A DNA stretch of 64,000 nt, from contig JANAVB010015600.1 of assembly GCA_029216955.1 (NCBI GenBank), positions 27,898,352 through 27,962,351 of the forward strand, given 5' to 3'. The notes below the pieces were generated by a model that had not been told where the DNA came from, ran no database searches, and worked only from the letters and a program-made list of their open reading frames with translations. The stretch is from Iris pallida. Its lineage: Eukaryota > Streptophyta > Magnoliopsida > Asparagales > Iridaceae. Position numbers and translations under genes: made by a program. Positions 35,201 to 51,112 of this stretch are shown here, one piece after another. Numbering within the stretch: position 1 is the first letter of the stretch; the number at the start of each line of letters is the position of its first letter.

Positions 35201-36388
35201 CCGAATTCCATTAGAACCTCAACTTTGACTCCAATCTTTCGACCCAATATATGGTTGTGGTCTACTCGAAGCCCACTATGTACATGTCACTAGTGTGCCA
35301 TTCAATTGTGTCTTCTCGTGCTACTTAAACACGAAAGACATAGAAGGCGCATCTTCAGGGCTTACAGAACCTATTTAACCCATCCGACCGCCCATCTAGC
35401 TCAACCACTTGGGTAGAAACCTATTCTAGGTTACCCTAACCTAGTAGAAATAGTTCTATCATTGGGATCTAGTCCAGTCAATATAGATTGTAATACAGGG
35501 TTCATCCAACCAACGATTGATGTCCAATCAGGAACCCATTAAGACTCAGTAAATTCCATCCATGCAACCACCATAATTGGACTATGAAACCGAACTACTT
35601 GAAATAGGTCCTTATACCTATTATATAATCTTCACCTTTTAGAGTATGAAGTCATTTGTAACCCTTATTCTATCTACCTAGAAGTTGCGATACGATCTTG
35701 TATTGTATTTTTTCTCTTGCTTGTGTGTTTAAATAACCACGGAAAAGACCACAATCTTGATTTCTCAAAGTCAGTCCTATTTTGGAATGTTGTTTAGAAC
35801 TTCGAGAACAGAATTTTTGTATTGCATGGATTGCAAGCCCCTCTAAGAAACAAGTGTTCTTCGATTTAGCAAGTGACTGGACTAGAGTAGCCCACTCTAG
35901 CAAATAAGTCATTGGTTCATAAACTTTCATTCCATCTGCAGCATTGGATACTCTCTACCGCTCTAGAAATTTCATTTTTACTTTCGATTGTTCTTTCTTA
36001 TTTTCTTGTCCTTCCTATTTCGGAGCGACGAATGGTCATGCTTATTGGAATTTATCAATATTTTCTAGCTACTTGTGTAAATTTGTTGCTTAATTAAATT
36101 TTGGGCTGCTTGATAAATATGAAAGGATTATAGATACTATATGCCTAGATATTTATTAGTAGGATTGTTAGCAACCAGTTAAAAGATTTTAAGATTTTAG
36201 TTTGAGGAGTAGTGTGACCAAAGGTGGGTAGAAGTCTTGGAGGCTATGTGGCTAGGAGGATAATATAAACTATTTTTAAGGAATTAAAATTCGAGAAGAT
36301 TAAGGTAATGGTAGTTTTTCTTTGAAATATAAGGAATAATTATGAATTAGAATTTCGAGGACAAAATTATTTTTAAGGTGGATAGATT
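32295..36388 (+). other. LARD interior, no recognisable gene
   Basis: No gag, protease, RT, RNase H or integrase motif could be read in any frame; the longest open frames are under 90 codons. It begins AGTTTTTGTGGTGG, not an initiator-Met primer site. The last bases, with TTCGAGGACAAAATTATTTT and AAGGTGGATAGATT, resemble the end of Gypsy (Tekay-like) interiors ahead of the 3' LTR, suggesting its parent family. Confidence 0.7.
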
Positions 36389-37248
36389 TGTAGCTCCCCA
36401 TCCCAAAAATTTAGAAATATTTTATTATTATTTATTTTAATTAAATGGTGATTTTTAGAGTTATTATAAATAATTATTTAGTTAATTATTTCGGTAGATG
36501 ACTTTAGTCATGGCGGAGTTTTGGAGTGCAAGGTGACTAGAAATCGTGGCGCGGATAGTGCAATGGCATGGTTTGACTAGTGTATTAGCCCTGGTAGGGA
36601 AGGCCGAGCCATAGTGATGTCCTAACTAGAAAAACCAGGCCAAGTTGCGACTTAATCCTTACCGAAAATTTTATTTATTATTTAATTATATTATTGAGTT
36701 TTAGGAGACCCGGTTGTACCAAACCAGCCCGGACTGGACCCGAACTGAGCTCAAGCCCATGTAGTCAGGCGAGACGTCCAATGACATACGTGTTGACGTA
36801 TTTTGTAAGATGGTATTGTATTCCATTTTAATAAACTGAGGAATGTTTCTAAGTATTCGTATTTAAATATTATAAATATTATTATTAGTGATATTCAATA
36901 ATAATTGTATATAAATAGGTCCTTGTACATTTTTGGGATAATTAGACTGTGCATGATGGTATATACACCAATATTAGTTTATTGAATTTCGTTGTTATTA
37001 TTAGTATTATTATTATTTTATTGAAGTTATATAATGTTAATAATATTATTATGGTTATTAAATATAAATTACTTATTATTATTAGTTATTATCATTTTAT
37101 CCTTTAACAAAAGATATAATTGAATATATATATATATGTATAATAAATATATGGGTGTATGTGTATTTAGATGAAAATACATAAATATATAAATGTATTT
37201 GTATAGATAAATAAATATATTATGCATGAGTGTGTGTGTACGTATAAG

Positions 37249-37372
<124 letters not shown>

Positions 37373-37484
37373 GTGTGTGTGTGTGTGTGTGTGCGTGTGT
37401 GTGTGTATACGTGTATTTGTAAAAAAAAATATATTATAAAAATACGTATATGTGTGTATATATATAAACATATATACATGTATG

Positions 37485-37580
<96 letters not shown>

Positions 37581-37616
37581 TGTATATTATAAGAGAATAA
37601 GTTTATTTGTAATTTA

Positions 37617-37663
<47 letters not shown>

Positions 37664-37810
37664 TATTAGAGAATAAGTTTATTTGTAATTTATAATATCA
37701 AATTTGACCCAGTAGGGACCTATATGTAAATATTGAAGGTACAGGGACCTATACGAAATTTTACCTATGGCTAACCTCCCCCCCCCCTCCCCCGCGTTCT
37801 GTAAACCATA

Positions 37811-37843
<33 letters not shown>

Positions 37844-37845
<2 letters not shown>

Positions 37846-38013
37846 AAGCGGATCAAAGGCCCCGCCCGCGGAGCCCCGTCGAAGCCCCGCCCCCCCTGCA
37901 CCATCGGATCGCGCGGGGCCCGCGTGGGGCCCGCCCCCGCCCGCGCGATCCAACGGCTAAGGGAGGGCGGGGCTTCGGCGGGGCTCCGCGGGCGGGGCTC
38001 CCGATCCGCTCCC
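37844..38013. mobile_element. GC-rich hairpin element (MITE-like) inserted in a TA tract
   Basis: It is 170 bp, very GC- and CpG-rich, framed directly by TA repeats. Left end GGAAGCGGATC and right end (rc) GGGAGCGGATC open inverted repeats of about 49 bp (about six mismatches) containing CCCCGCCCGCGGAGCCCCG. A second inverted pair, GGATCGCGCGGGGCCC, lies inside, so nearly the whole sequence can fold. No coding. Insertion into TA recalls TA-targeting MITEs, but I cannot name the family. LTR1 lacks it. Confidence 0.6.
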
Positions 38014-38034
38014 ATATATATATATATATATATA

Positions 38035-41639
<3,605 letters not shown>

Positions 41640-43783
41640 CGAGAGAGAGACAGAGGAGTGCTCGAGAACCTCCAAATCCTAAAACCAAACCACCGACGCC
41701 ACCACCTCAAGTGCGCGCACCACCAGGGCCACCGCGCGCCACCATCGGTGCCGCCGCTGGCTGTCTGACCAGCGCGCTCGTGGGGCAAACCAGGCCGCAC
41801 AGCAAACAGCAACAGCAGTAGCAGGTGAAGGCGCTGAGTTTGCGATATGATCTCTCGATCATTTTACGATCCATCAACTCTGGTACGCTCACAATATAAC
41901 CCTCTTCCAAGTACATAAATTAGTTTACAAGGATACGTAATATACCTGTTGAGAAATCGAACCCAAGATCGACGAAAAACTGCCAAAACAGAGCGTGTTT
42001 TCAGTCCCAACACCTTGATTTGGAAGACCAATTTCGGTCGAACCATCGAGCAATTTAAAAATCTAATTAAACAGTATTTTAGACAACCTATAGGGCTTCG
42101 ATTCCCTTTTTGTAGAATCGGATTTCGTCGACTCAGCGTCGAGAAATCAAATCCCGAAGTTTGCCGAAAACCTGTTTTAAAATTTTGAAAAATGCCTCGA
42201 TAAGACGTGCGTCCCGCCAATCTGGGAGACGTGGTCACGAACCGAAAGCATCGAAAGCTGCGTAATGACTTCGTGGACGTATGGGCTTTGACGGAATTCA
42301 AATTGGCTGCGTGTGCGCGACAAATTTGATCCGTATCCGTCGAAATTTACCGTATCGACCTCTATGCAAATTCCCTAATTACTTTGTGCACGCTCGTCAG
42401 ATCGAGACGAAACTTACGCCAGAAGGACCATATCATTTTTCTGGTCCTGTATGTCAAGTTTGGTCCGATTCTGAGACAGTTGATAAAATTACCGTTTTGC
42501 GGGCCCCACGGTCCGATTCAACGGGTGATTTTGTGCACGGCCCGCCGAAATCCAACTCTGGACATACGGTTGGGTTCGTATCGAAAAACTGGATTCGTAG
42601 ATATGTAGTTTGACGACTTTAGAGACCGTTGACTCTGGTACGCTTTTCGGTGCAAAGCGAGTCCAACGACGAACACCGTTTTGGCCCAAAATTTCCGTTT
42701 TGCCCTGTGTCCAGAATTGGACTTAAGGACAGGTGATCCTAGCTAATTTGACTATTCTGAGAACATTGGTAATATTTATTTCAGCTTTCGGAGACTGTTG
42801 TACGGGCTTTGACTATTGTGGCACATTGAGTAGTTCAGATTGTCGGTTTCACCAGCAAAGGACCACAGGCGAGTACAGTTTATTGTCTGCATTTCGATAT
42901 TGATTTTCACTATGTTTCATTGATTGGCCATTGGTTATGTGATTATTTTCTATTATAAATTGTTGAGTCGGGAATGAGAAGTACCAAGGATGTGTGATCT
43001 GACCTTAGACCGTGTAGACCGTGTTTATTATTGCATTTATTTCTTATAGACAGTGTAGACAGTGATTTATTTATTCCTTGTAGACAGTATAGACAGTGAT
43101 TTATTTATTATAAAGTAGACAGTGTAGACCGTGATTATTATTGCATTTAAACTGTGTAGTTCGTGATTATTATTTTTGTAGACAGTGTTTCTTTATTGCA
43201 ATATTTTCTGTAGACCGTGTAACTGTAGACCGTGTAACTGTAGACCGTGTAACTTTAGACCGTGTAGACCGTGTCGCATAATTGTCCCGAGACCGATCAC
43301 ATATCAAAGGTACTTCTAACAGTTGGAGAAAGTATTTTGTGTCTATTTATTTGCTATTGGTTTTCCGTATTTTTTGTTTATTTTCAAAAACATGTAATTG
43401 ATGTCTAACCTCTGTTGTATAGTCATTTTCTTTATTTGAAATTGCATTCAGTGAATTGTGCTCGTTCCATTCCCGACTGGAAACCATATTTTTTAGGTTA
43501 GCCGTGGATTCATTTTGCATGGGAGATACGGGGGTACTTGCAGACGAAAGCCTAGAGACTAGCTAGATAGTGGAGTTGTAGTCATTCAAATATTTGTACA
43601 AGTTTATACTTTTCTGCAAATGTAAAACTTGTGATCTTTGTAAATTAAATTAATTTTGTGAATGAGCATTATTTGTGATTTTGATCTTCATGGCCGTGAC
43701 AGCGTTCTACCGCCGACACTGCGGCGTAGGCTGGCTTGGACACGTCTCCTACTCGTTTTAAAAAAAAATGGGTACGGGTCGTG

Positions 43784-43786
<3 letters not shown>

Positions 43787-43867
<81 letters not shown>

Positions 43868-43892
43868 CACGACCCGCACCCGTTTTTTTATA

Positions 43893-43923
<31 letters not shown>

Positions 43924-43942
43924 TTCTCGGTGGGAGCATTCT
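43787..43942. repeat. TA tract followed by an inverted LTR end and a truncated hairpin arm
   Basis: A TA run (43787-43864) separates the LARD end GGGTCGTGACA from a mirror copy TGTCACGACCCGCACCC (43865-43881), making a palindrome. Then come a GA run and GAGAGATTCTCGGTGGGAGCA, the same sequence as the hairpin arm at 28332-28376. That sequence stops abruptly at 43942, where a truncated Tat-element LTR begins. Confidence 0.75.
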
Positions 43943-45132
43943 ACAGAGGGAGTCTCATGCGGTTCAAAGAATCTCGTAGAGCTTCATGCGGCTCAAGAGT
44001 CCTTTACAGCTTCATGCGGCTCAAAAGTCCTTCAGAGGTTCATGCGGCTCAGAAATCCCCAATAGTTCCATGCGGCTCGGGTAAAAGCCACGTGGCCCTA
44101 TGCGGTTTGCCTCTACAGCTGGCCATCAAGCAGCGGCCTCATTTAATGCTCTGACGTAACACGGCAGCTCTGACATAAAAGTGAATTGATAGCCCTGACA
44201 TAAAGCTGCAATAATGACTCTGACATAATGGCGCGCTCCTAGGGAAACGAAGGAAATCTTTACAGCTGGCACGATCCACATGCGGCTCAGTTGCAAGGAC
44301 TCACATGCGGTTCAGATTAAAGGATGTTCATGCGGCTCAGTTGTAAAGACGCCGATGCGGCTTAGTTGTAAAGACGTCTATGCGGCTCAGTTGTAAAAGA
44401 CTTTCATGCGGTTCAGATAAGGCCATCCTTCTGCGGCTCTGACATGAGGCCGCACTCATGCGGCTCAACTATAACAGTCCTCCATACGGCTCGCAGCAGT
44501 TGGGACACGTGGCAGGAGTTGATCAAATCTCAAATTTATGGTTAATTGACATAACAGGCAGTTGGGACACGTGGCAAGAGATTGACCAAGATTTATTTAC
44601 TCGGATTTACTGATATCAACAAATCATCACAAAGCAGATTTGGTGCAACCAACATTAACTGCCCAGATCGATTTGTTCCAATCAACATTAACTGTTTAGA
44701 TTTGGTACAATCAACATTAACTGCCCAGATCGATTTGTTCCAATCAACATTAATAGCCCAGATTATTTTTCAACAAACAAGATCAAGGCTAATCTTTACC
44801 AAATCCTTAACCGCCCACTTTTCAAGGAGCAATTACTGCACACCCTACTTATTCTAAAGCCTTATAAATAGCAAGGTGACATTCCCTTGCAAAAGCCTGG
44901 ACAGAGAGACACAGAGAGCACAAAGAGAGCGACGGAGACTCAGAGAGAAATATAGAGCAACTCTCGTCCACACAAAGAGCATTTCTTCACCAGAGCCGAC
45001 ACGACGTCCGATCGTCCAAGGAGTAAGGCAGAGTTGCCGTCACTTTCCCAGCCTCTACCGTCACCCCCCAAAATAAAAAATAAACAATTGTACTTTAGAT
45101 TACTTTTCCTAGGTTTTGTTCTTTTATAAGCA
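43943..45132 (+). repeat. Truncated 5' LTR of the Tat element
   Basis: Homologous to 56447-57778. Motif ATGCGGCTC and variants occur about 15 times at 43958-44490. A TATA box, TATAAATA, stands at 44863-44870, with the transcript start expected about 30 bp later. Compared with the 3' LTR it lacks the first 43 bp, about 70 bp around 44280, and about 95 bp near 45118, where a short TGTT repeat marks the deletion ends. Confidence 0.88.
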
Positions 45133-45204
45133 CTGCCATCAGCAATTTCAATTCAGACAGAAGCTATCAGATCGGAAAGATTCGTTTGAAATGCCAAATC
45201 GGCT

Positions 45205-45584
45205 AACTTCAATCAGAAGTGACCTATTATGTCACAGATGCAGACACTTCCTACAATATTCTCCTGGGACGTCCTTGGATACACGATTACATGATCGTGC
45301 CTTCCATATTGCACCAGTGCTTCAAGTACGTCGTCAAGTACGGCTTCGTGAGGACAGAATTTGCCGACATCGATCCCTTTAAAGGGGTCAAATCCTACTA
45401 CTCAGACTCATGCTTGTATGAGAAGTCGAAAAGGCACCTTGTTGAAGAAGATACTCAAGCTCAAACTGAGGCGACAACTGGAGTGGAAGAACCTCTGACG
45501 ATCCACCTCCAAGCCCGCAAACTTGGCAGAACTGCACCCCTTACGGCCACTCTGCGTAAGGATGCAATCAGCCTCTCCGCATAG
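45205..45584 (+). pseudogene. C-terminal remnant of Tat protease
   Basis: LQSEVTYYVTDADTSYN, ILLGRPWIH and FKYVVKYGFVRTEF are the family's sequence following the aspartic protease active site. The active-site motif itself and all of gag are absent; the sequence joins the 5' LTR almost directly. The frame ends in TAG at 45582-45584 and continues open beyond it. Non-functional. Confidence 0.85.
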
Positions 45585-46838
45585 GAAGGACAGATAATAA
45601 TCCGACTGCTGAGGTCTGACCAAGCGCCAAGACCCACGACAAAGCCACTAACAATCAGACTGCCTAGAGCTAGACAGCAACAGACAGAGGAGCTCAATCC
45701 CTCTGTCAAGCCGACGACGATTCGTCTTTCCAGAATGAATCGGCAGCCGAACGCTAAGCCGGGGACTGCTAGCCAGCCAACTACTCCCCGCCCAGCACCG
45801 AGCACCAAACTAGGGGTCGCTAGTACGCCAACGAATCCACGTTCTGCTCCACCAATGGAGCCCCTGATGATTAAGCTGCCCAAGTTATCCTTTCAATCTT
45901 CATTGACACAGGGGGTGACCGAAGAAGAGTCAGAACTGGCCAAGTATGTGGCTGCTCACACTGATGTTCCATCCGCAGATGATGTAATTCCATTGGAAAA
46001 GATACCTTACTTCGTCAACAAAGGGCTATCTTTGAACTACCTCGAGCTTAATAAGCTTTGTACAATGTATGCCATAGAACACGGTATAGGTACCCACTTA
46101 CACACACAGGTGACAAATATTTACACCGCGAACCAACTTACTCCTGGGGAAGACGCCTACTTCATAGTAGAAGGAGAGGACCATCCAATCATCTTCGGCC
46201 GGAAGAATGATCCATAACCCTTCAGGGTAGAAGAAGTTGATCTCGAACTCGACACCGGGAGACTGCCCCTTTATCTATATAGTTCTCGATCCAAGTATCT
46301 CATGCAAAAATATGGATATGATCTGGAAACTACACCAGGCTTGAACTACGGCACTGGACGGCGGCTACCCTTACAATTGCCGGTCCCGGCTGAGAAATCA
46401 CGGGATTACTACAACAAGACCAGATGTGGGCTAGGTTATGTTACACCTACAACGACCCCTGAAAGCTCAGATGAGGAATGCGACTGGCATTCATACTCAA
46501 CCGGGTCACCAACTTCTGATTCAGATGTCAGCATCGGGGACGTATTCAGGCAAGTCTTGTCTGTCAATATAGCATTCGTCGACGTTTATGAAGAAGATGA
46601 AGACATTCCTGAAATTCTCGAGTTAGAGCCGTGGGCCCAACAGCTAGACGCATAATGGAAGAAGCGGTTCGAACAAAGAGAGCCTCACACTGAAGATGAG
46701 GTCGTACAAGTTGATCTCGGTGATGAATCCTCTCCAAAACCAATTTTTGTTAGCAAAAGTCTGACAGACGAAGAGCAAAAATCACTACTGCAACTCATTA
46801 GAGAATATATCGACGTATTCGCCTGGAGCTATGCAGAC
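45585..46838 (+). pseudogene. Connector between Tat protease and RT, broken
   Basis: Open pieces 45735-46217 and 46302-46655 lie on the path from protease to RT, with stops TAA at 46215-46217 and 46653-46655. They carry acidic and Pro/Ser-rich segments, and after 46655 the sequence before the RT fold (LLQLIREYIDVFAWSYADMP). No catalytic motif is expected here. Confidence 0.75.
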
Positions 46839-47606
46839 ATGCCAGGGCTAAACCCCGAGGTTGCACTTCATAAACTCAACATTCGTTCGGACGCAAAGCC
46901 GGTCAAGCAGCAGCAACGACGGTTTCGCCCAGACATCATGAACTCCATCGAGGCCGAGGTTAACAAACTGATAGCCAGCGGATTCATTCACAAGGAACAA
47001 CACCCAGACTGGGTAGCCAACATAGTACCAGTCCTCAAGAAGAATAGGAAGATCCGAATCCGCATTGACTTCCGAAATCTGAATGAAGCATGTCCTAAGG
47101 ATGAGTTTCCCCTTCCTATTACAGATATAATGATTGACAACACCTGCGGCTTCGAGCGCATGTCATTCATGGATGACTTCTCAGGGTACAATCAAATCGA
47201 GATGTTCCCTGATGACGAAAGGTATACATCATTCCGAACACCGATTGGCACATACTGTTACACAGTCATGCCATTTGGCTTAAAGAATGCTGGCACCACC
47301 TATCAACGAGCCATGAGCATCATCTTCAGAGATCATTTACGCAAGACAGTGGAGTGTTATGTCGACGATATCGCCGTTAAGAGCCGTTCTAAAGAAGATC
47401 ATCTGCATGATCTGAAGACAGTATTCGACCTGATGTGGGCGTACAATTTGAAGATGAACCCCACGAAGTCCTTCTTAGGCGTATCCAGCGGGAAGTTCTT
47501 GGGTTTCATCGTTACCTCCCAGGGTATCCATGTCGACCCTGAGAAGACCAAGGCAATTATGGAGATGGGTCCTCTAAGAAACTCCGAGGCCTTCAAGGGA
47601 GGCTAG
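46839..47606 (+). pseudogene. Tat reverse transcriptase domain
   Basis: This 255-codon piece contains the RT palm and fingers: HKLNIRSDAKPVKQQQRRF, WVANIVPVLKKN, IRIDFRNLNEACPKDEFPLP, MSFMDDFSGYNQI, MPFGLKNAGTTYQ and the catalytic box CYVDDIAVKS. These match Ty3/Gypsy RT of Tat type, which would copy the element's RNA. A frameshift near 47585-47600 ends it; the thumb and RNase H continue in the next frame. Catalytic aspartates are retained, but the polyprotein is broken. Confidence 0.92.
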
Positions 47607-48022
47607 CTTATATCAGGAGGTTTATCTCTAACCTCTCCGGGCGTTGTCAACCCTTCACGCACCTCATAAAGAAAGGCGTCTCCTTCGTATGGGATGAAGA
47701 GTGCCAGCGCGCCTTCGACAATATCAAAGAATACCTGTCGAACCCTTCAGTCCTGGTGGCCCCAGTTGCTGGAAAGCCATTCTTGCTCTATGTGCGAGCT
47801 ATGGAGCATTCTCTCGGTGCTCTACTAGCACAAAACAATGATACAGGCCATGAGCAAGCTATATATTACCTCAGTCGAATGATGATGGGGCCTGAGAATC
47901 GATACACTGCCGTAGAGAAGGAGTGCCTTGCTCTGGTGTTCGCCATTCAGAAGATACAACATTACGTCACGGGACAAACTATCCATGCCATATCAAGAGT
48001 TAACCCCTCAGGGTCCTCATGA
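47590..48022 (+). pseudogene. Tat RNase H (first, Ty3-type)
   Basis: After the shift the frame reads RLAYIRRFISNLSGRC, WDEECQRAFDNIKEYL, LLYVRAMEHSLGALL and YLSRMMMGPENRYTAVEKEC, the usual connection and RNase H of Ty3/Gypsy pol. It ends early at 48022 and the frame is lost again before the second RNase H. Confidence 0.85.
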
Positions 48023-48753
48023 CCAAGCCAGGTGCACTCAGCTCTCGCCTCGCTACCTGGGCTATATTATTGTCTCCCTACCACATGATCTTCGTCCCGC
48101 AGAAGGCTGTTAAAGGTCAAGCTCTGACAGACTTTTTAGCAGCTCATCCAGGTTCGAAATCAACCAGAATAAACGAAGAGATTCCAGATGAGGTCGCCAA
48201 TTCAAATGTGGTCTCTCATGATGTCGTGTGGCGATTGTTCTTCGATGGCGCTTCCAGAACTGGGCCCAAGGATAACATCGTCGCTGGAGTCGGAGTGGTG
48301 CTGATTTCTTTTTCCGGACTGGTGATCAATCGGGCTTACTTCCTCACGAAGCCCTGTTCAAACAACGTGGCCGAGTACAACGCTTTGGTCATTGGCCTCC
48401 GACTTGCAAAGGAACTGGGGGTAGAGTATCTTGAAGCATACAGCGATTCACAGTTAATCGTCAATTAAATCCGGGGTTCATATGAAGTTCGTCATGAAGA
48501 CATGATCCCCTATCACCAGATAGCGATTGATATCATCTCATCCTTGGAAGGGTTCTTCATAGAACATGTTCCCAGACTCCAAAATATCGAAGCCGATGCC
48601 CTAGCAGGTCTTGCCGCCTCCCTAGCGGTCCTAAAATATACTCATCACTTGGTGAACGTAATAGGCCACGAATTGGTCTGTCCCAAGAACAATGTTCAAT
48701 ATGTTGAGAGTTACTCCGCTCTGACAGTCGACGAAGCACCAGACTGGAGATAA
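48019..48753 (+). pseudogene. Tat second RNase H (archaeal-type aRNH)
   Basis: VVWRLFFDGASRTGPKDN, NNVAEYNALVIGLRLAKELG, AYSDSQLIVN and HVPRLQNIEADALAGLAAS show the four acidic positions of the RVT_3-type RNase H (D in FDGAS, E in AEYNAL, D in SDSQL, D in EADALA). An extra RNase H at this place is a diagnostic trait of the plant Tat lineage. Stops TAA at 48466-48468 and 48751-48753 interrupt it. Confidence 0.88.
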
Positions 48754-48783
48754 CCATTCGTAGACTTCGTAGTCTATAGCATC

Positions 48784-50001
48784 TTGCCCGAGAATCCAAA
48801 GGAAGCCACTTCTATCAGAAGACGTTCCCTCAAATCCTTCTATGATTCAGAGACGAAAATGCTGTATCGACGATCATACGATGGATTACTGCTTCGGTGT
48901 CTATCAAATACAGAAGCCAAAGAAGCTGTACGTGAAGCTCACGACGGCATCTGCGGGGCTCATCAGCCTGGCCCGAAATTGCAAGATTGCCTTCGCCGAA
49001 TGGGCTATTACTGGCCCACGATGGTTGCAGATGCGATAGACTATGCAAGAAAGTGCAAAGCCTGTCAAGTCCACGCAGATTTCATCCATCAACCATCCGA
49101 GTTTCTACATCCGACGGTGGCATCCTGGCCATTCGAAGCATGGGGAATGGACATCATTGGTCCGATCACTCTGCCTTCGTCCCGAGGACATCACTTCATA
49201 CTCGCAATCACAGACTACTTCTCCAAATGGGCGGAGGCCATTCCGCTGGCAGAAGTGAAGACTTCAAACGTGATCAGCTTCCTCAAGCATCACGTCATTT
49301 ATCGCTTTGGACTGCCCCGAAGGATCATCTACGACAACGGTCTACAGTTCGCAAGCCACGCTTTCTATCGGTTCTGCGACAAACACTGAATCCAGAATGT
49401 TGCTTCAACACCATATAATCCGGCAGCAAATGGGTTGGCAGAAGCATTCAATAAAACTATAATCAAGCTGCTCAAAAATTTCGTGTCTTCCAACAAACGG
49501 GACTGGAATGAGAAGCTTGGCGAATGCTTATGGGTGTACCGCACTACAGTACGGACGGCCACTAGGAACACCCCATTCTCTCTGGTGTATGGAAGCGAGG
49601 CGGTTCTCCTACTGGAGACTCAGATCCCCTCGCTCTGCATCGCCCTCACCTACCGATTGACGACGGATGATAATCACCACCGTCGGTTACAAGAGTTGGA
49701 GGCTTTAGATGAGAAGCACCTGTTAGCTCAACAATGAATCGAGTTATACCAATCACGTATCTCGGGAGCTTTTAACAAGAAGGTTAAAATCAGAACATTC
49801 CAAGTTGGCGATCTCGTTTTGGCAGTTCGGAGGCCGATGGTTATGACTCACAAAACTGCCGGCAAATTCCAGCCAAAGTGGGATGGCCCATTTGTTATTG
49901 AGACTGTATTCTCCAATGGTGCTTACCGCCTCGCAAAACAAAACAGAGACTTGCTCATGTTGCCTATCAACGGCAAGTTCCTGAAGAAGTATTATGTCTG
50001 A
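48784..50001 (+). pseudogene. Tat integrase
   Basis: A zinc-binding HHCC module (AHDGICGAHQPGPKL ... CKACQVH) is followed by the catalytic core: GMDIIGPITLPSSRGHHF, ITDYFSKWAEAIPL, YDNGLQF and NGLAEAFNKT (the D, D and E positions). The C-terminal part (RTFQVGDLVLAVRR, KFQPKWDGPFVIETV) ends at 50001. Stops TGA at 49387-49389 and 49735-49737 break the frame. The role would be inserting element DNA into the genome; it is inactive here. Confidence 0.9.
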
Positions 50002-50019
50002 AACGACATCCTCCAAATC

Positions 50020-50324
50020 CCCCAGATTGTTGAGTTATGTACCCTCTGGTATCGCTGAACTTAAATTCTGACTCTAAATCTTCCAGATTGTTGAGTTATG
50101 TACCCTCTGGTACCGCTGAACTTACATTCTGACTCCAAATCTTCCAGATTGTTGAGTTATGTACCCTCTGGTACCGCTGAACTTACACTCTCACTCTAAA
50201 TCTCCCAGATTGTTGAGTTATGTACCCTCTGGTACCGCTGAACTTACATTCTGATTCCAAATCTTCTAGATTGTTGAGTTATGTACCCGCAGGTACCGCT
50301 GAACTTACACTCTGGAGCTCCTTT
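50020..50324. repeat. Five tandem units of 61 bp
   Basis: Units contain AGATTGTTGAGTTATGTACC and CGCTGAACTTAC; the word ACCCTCTGG or ACCCGCAGG recurs at 50041, 50102, 50163, 50224 and 50285. The array lies just after the integrase stop, between pol and the antisense gene. Confidence 0.9.
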
Positions 50325-50394
50325 CTCATGATCCACTACCCTCACTTTCAGTGCATAAAAAGGGTAACGGATCCACAAATTTTCCGAAACAACC

Positions 50395-50960
50395 ACGTCG
50401 ATGTTACCTCTGAGTTGTTTCACTTCCATCAAAAATAAACCACCCCTCACGTAGAACTTCCACGTCCATATTACCTCTGAGTTATTCTATGTACCCTTCA
50501 TGGTGTCCACTCCTGCCACGTCCTCATTACCTCTGAGTAGGAAGATTCCATCGAAGAAACCCTCATATTTACCACGTCCTCATTACCTCTGAGTAAGTAT
50601 GTTGGTTCTCTCTCGACTTATTATCCGTACCCAAAACCAGGGTACGCCAAGGATAATAGGCCCATAAATGTCCTCAGTTGACCACAAATGTCCTCAGTCG
50701 ACCACAAATGTCCTCTGTTGACCACAAATGTCCTCTGTGACCACAAATCCTGTACTAAGTCCTCTAGTACATGCAACTCCTTTCTTATTATGCCTCTGGG
50801 GCCCAGCTGCCCCATGGCACTCTTTTGCTCGATACTAAGAACTTCCATGGTCACCTTACCGTAGAATCGTTCTAGGTATCCCTAATCAAACTTATTATCC
50901 GTACCTAAAATCGAGGTATGCCAAGGGTAATAGGTCCACAAATAGTCCTCCAGCGGGGCA
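50395..50960. repeat. Further short repeats between pol and the antisense gene
   Basis: ATTACCTCTGAGT or GTTACCTCTGAGT recurs four times at about 50404-50598. TTGACCACAAATGTCCTC recurs about four times with a 20-bp spacing near 50676-50750. Two similar sentences around TATTATCCGTACC and GCCAAGG(G/A)TAATAGG flank them (50620-50660, 50890-50935). Non-coding. Confidence 0.8.
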
Positions 50961-51112
50961 AACATCACAAATACCAAAGATACAGTACAAGAACAATAGA
51001 TGATGGATGATGAGAACATTATCATTTATTGAAAAGCGAAAGTACTACATATTCGGGGACTACGTCCCTATCAAAACAAAGGAAAATGACAAAGAAAGAA
51101 AAAAGGGGCCGA

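Noticed and set aside
50020..50324. CRISPR-like array
   Set aside because: The whole 61-bp unit repeats with no unique spacers, in a plant retrotransposon.
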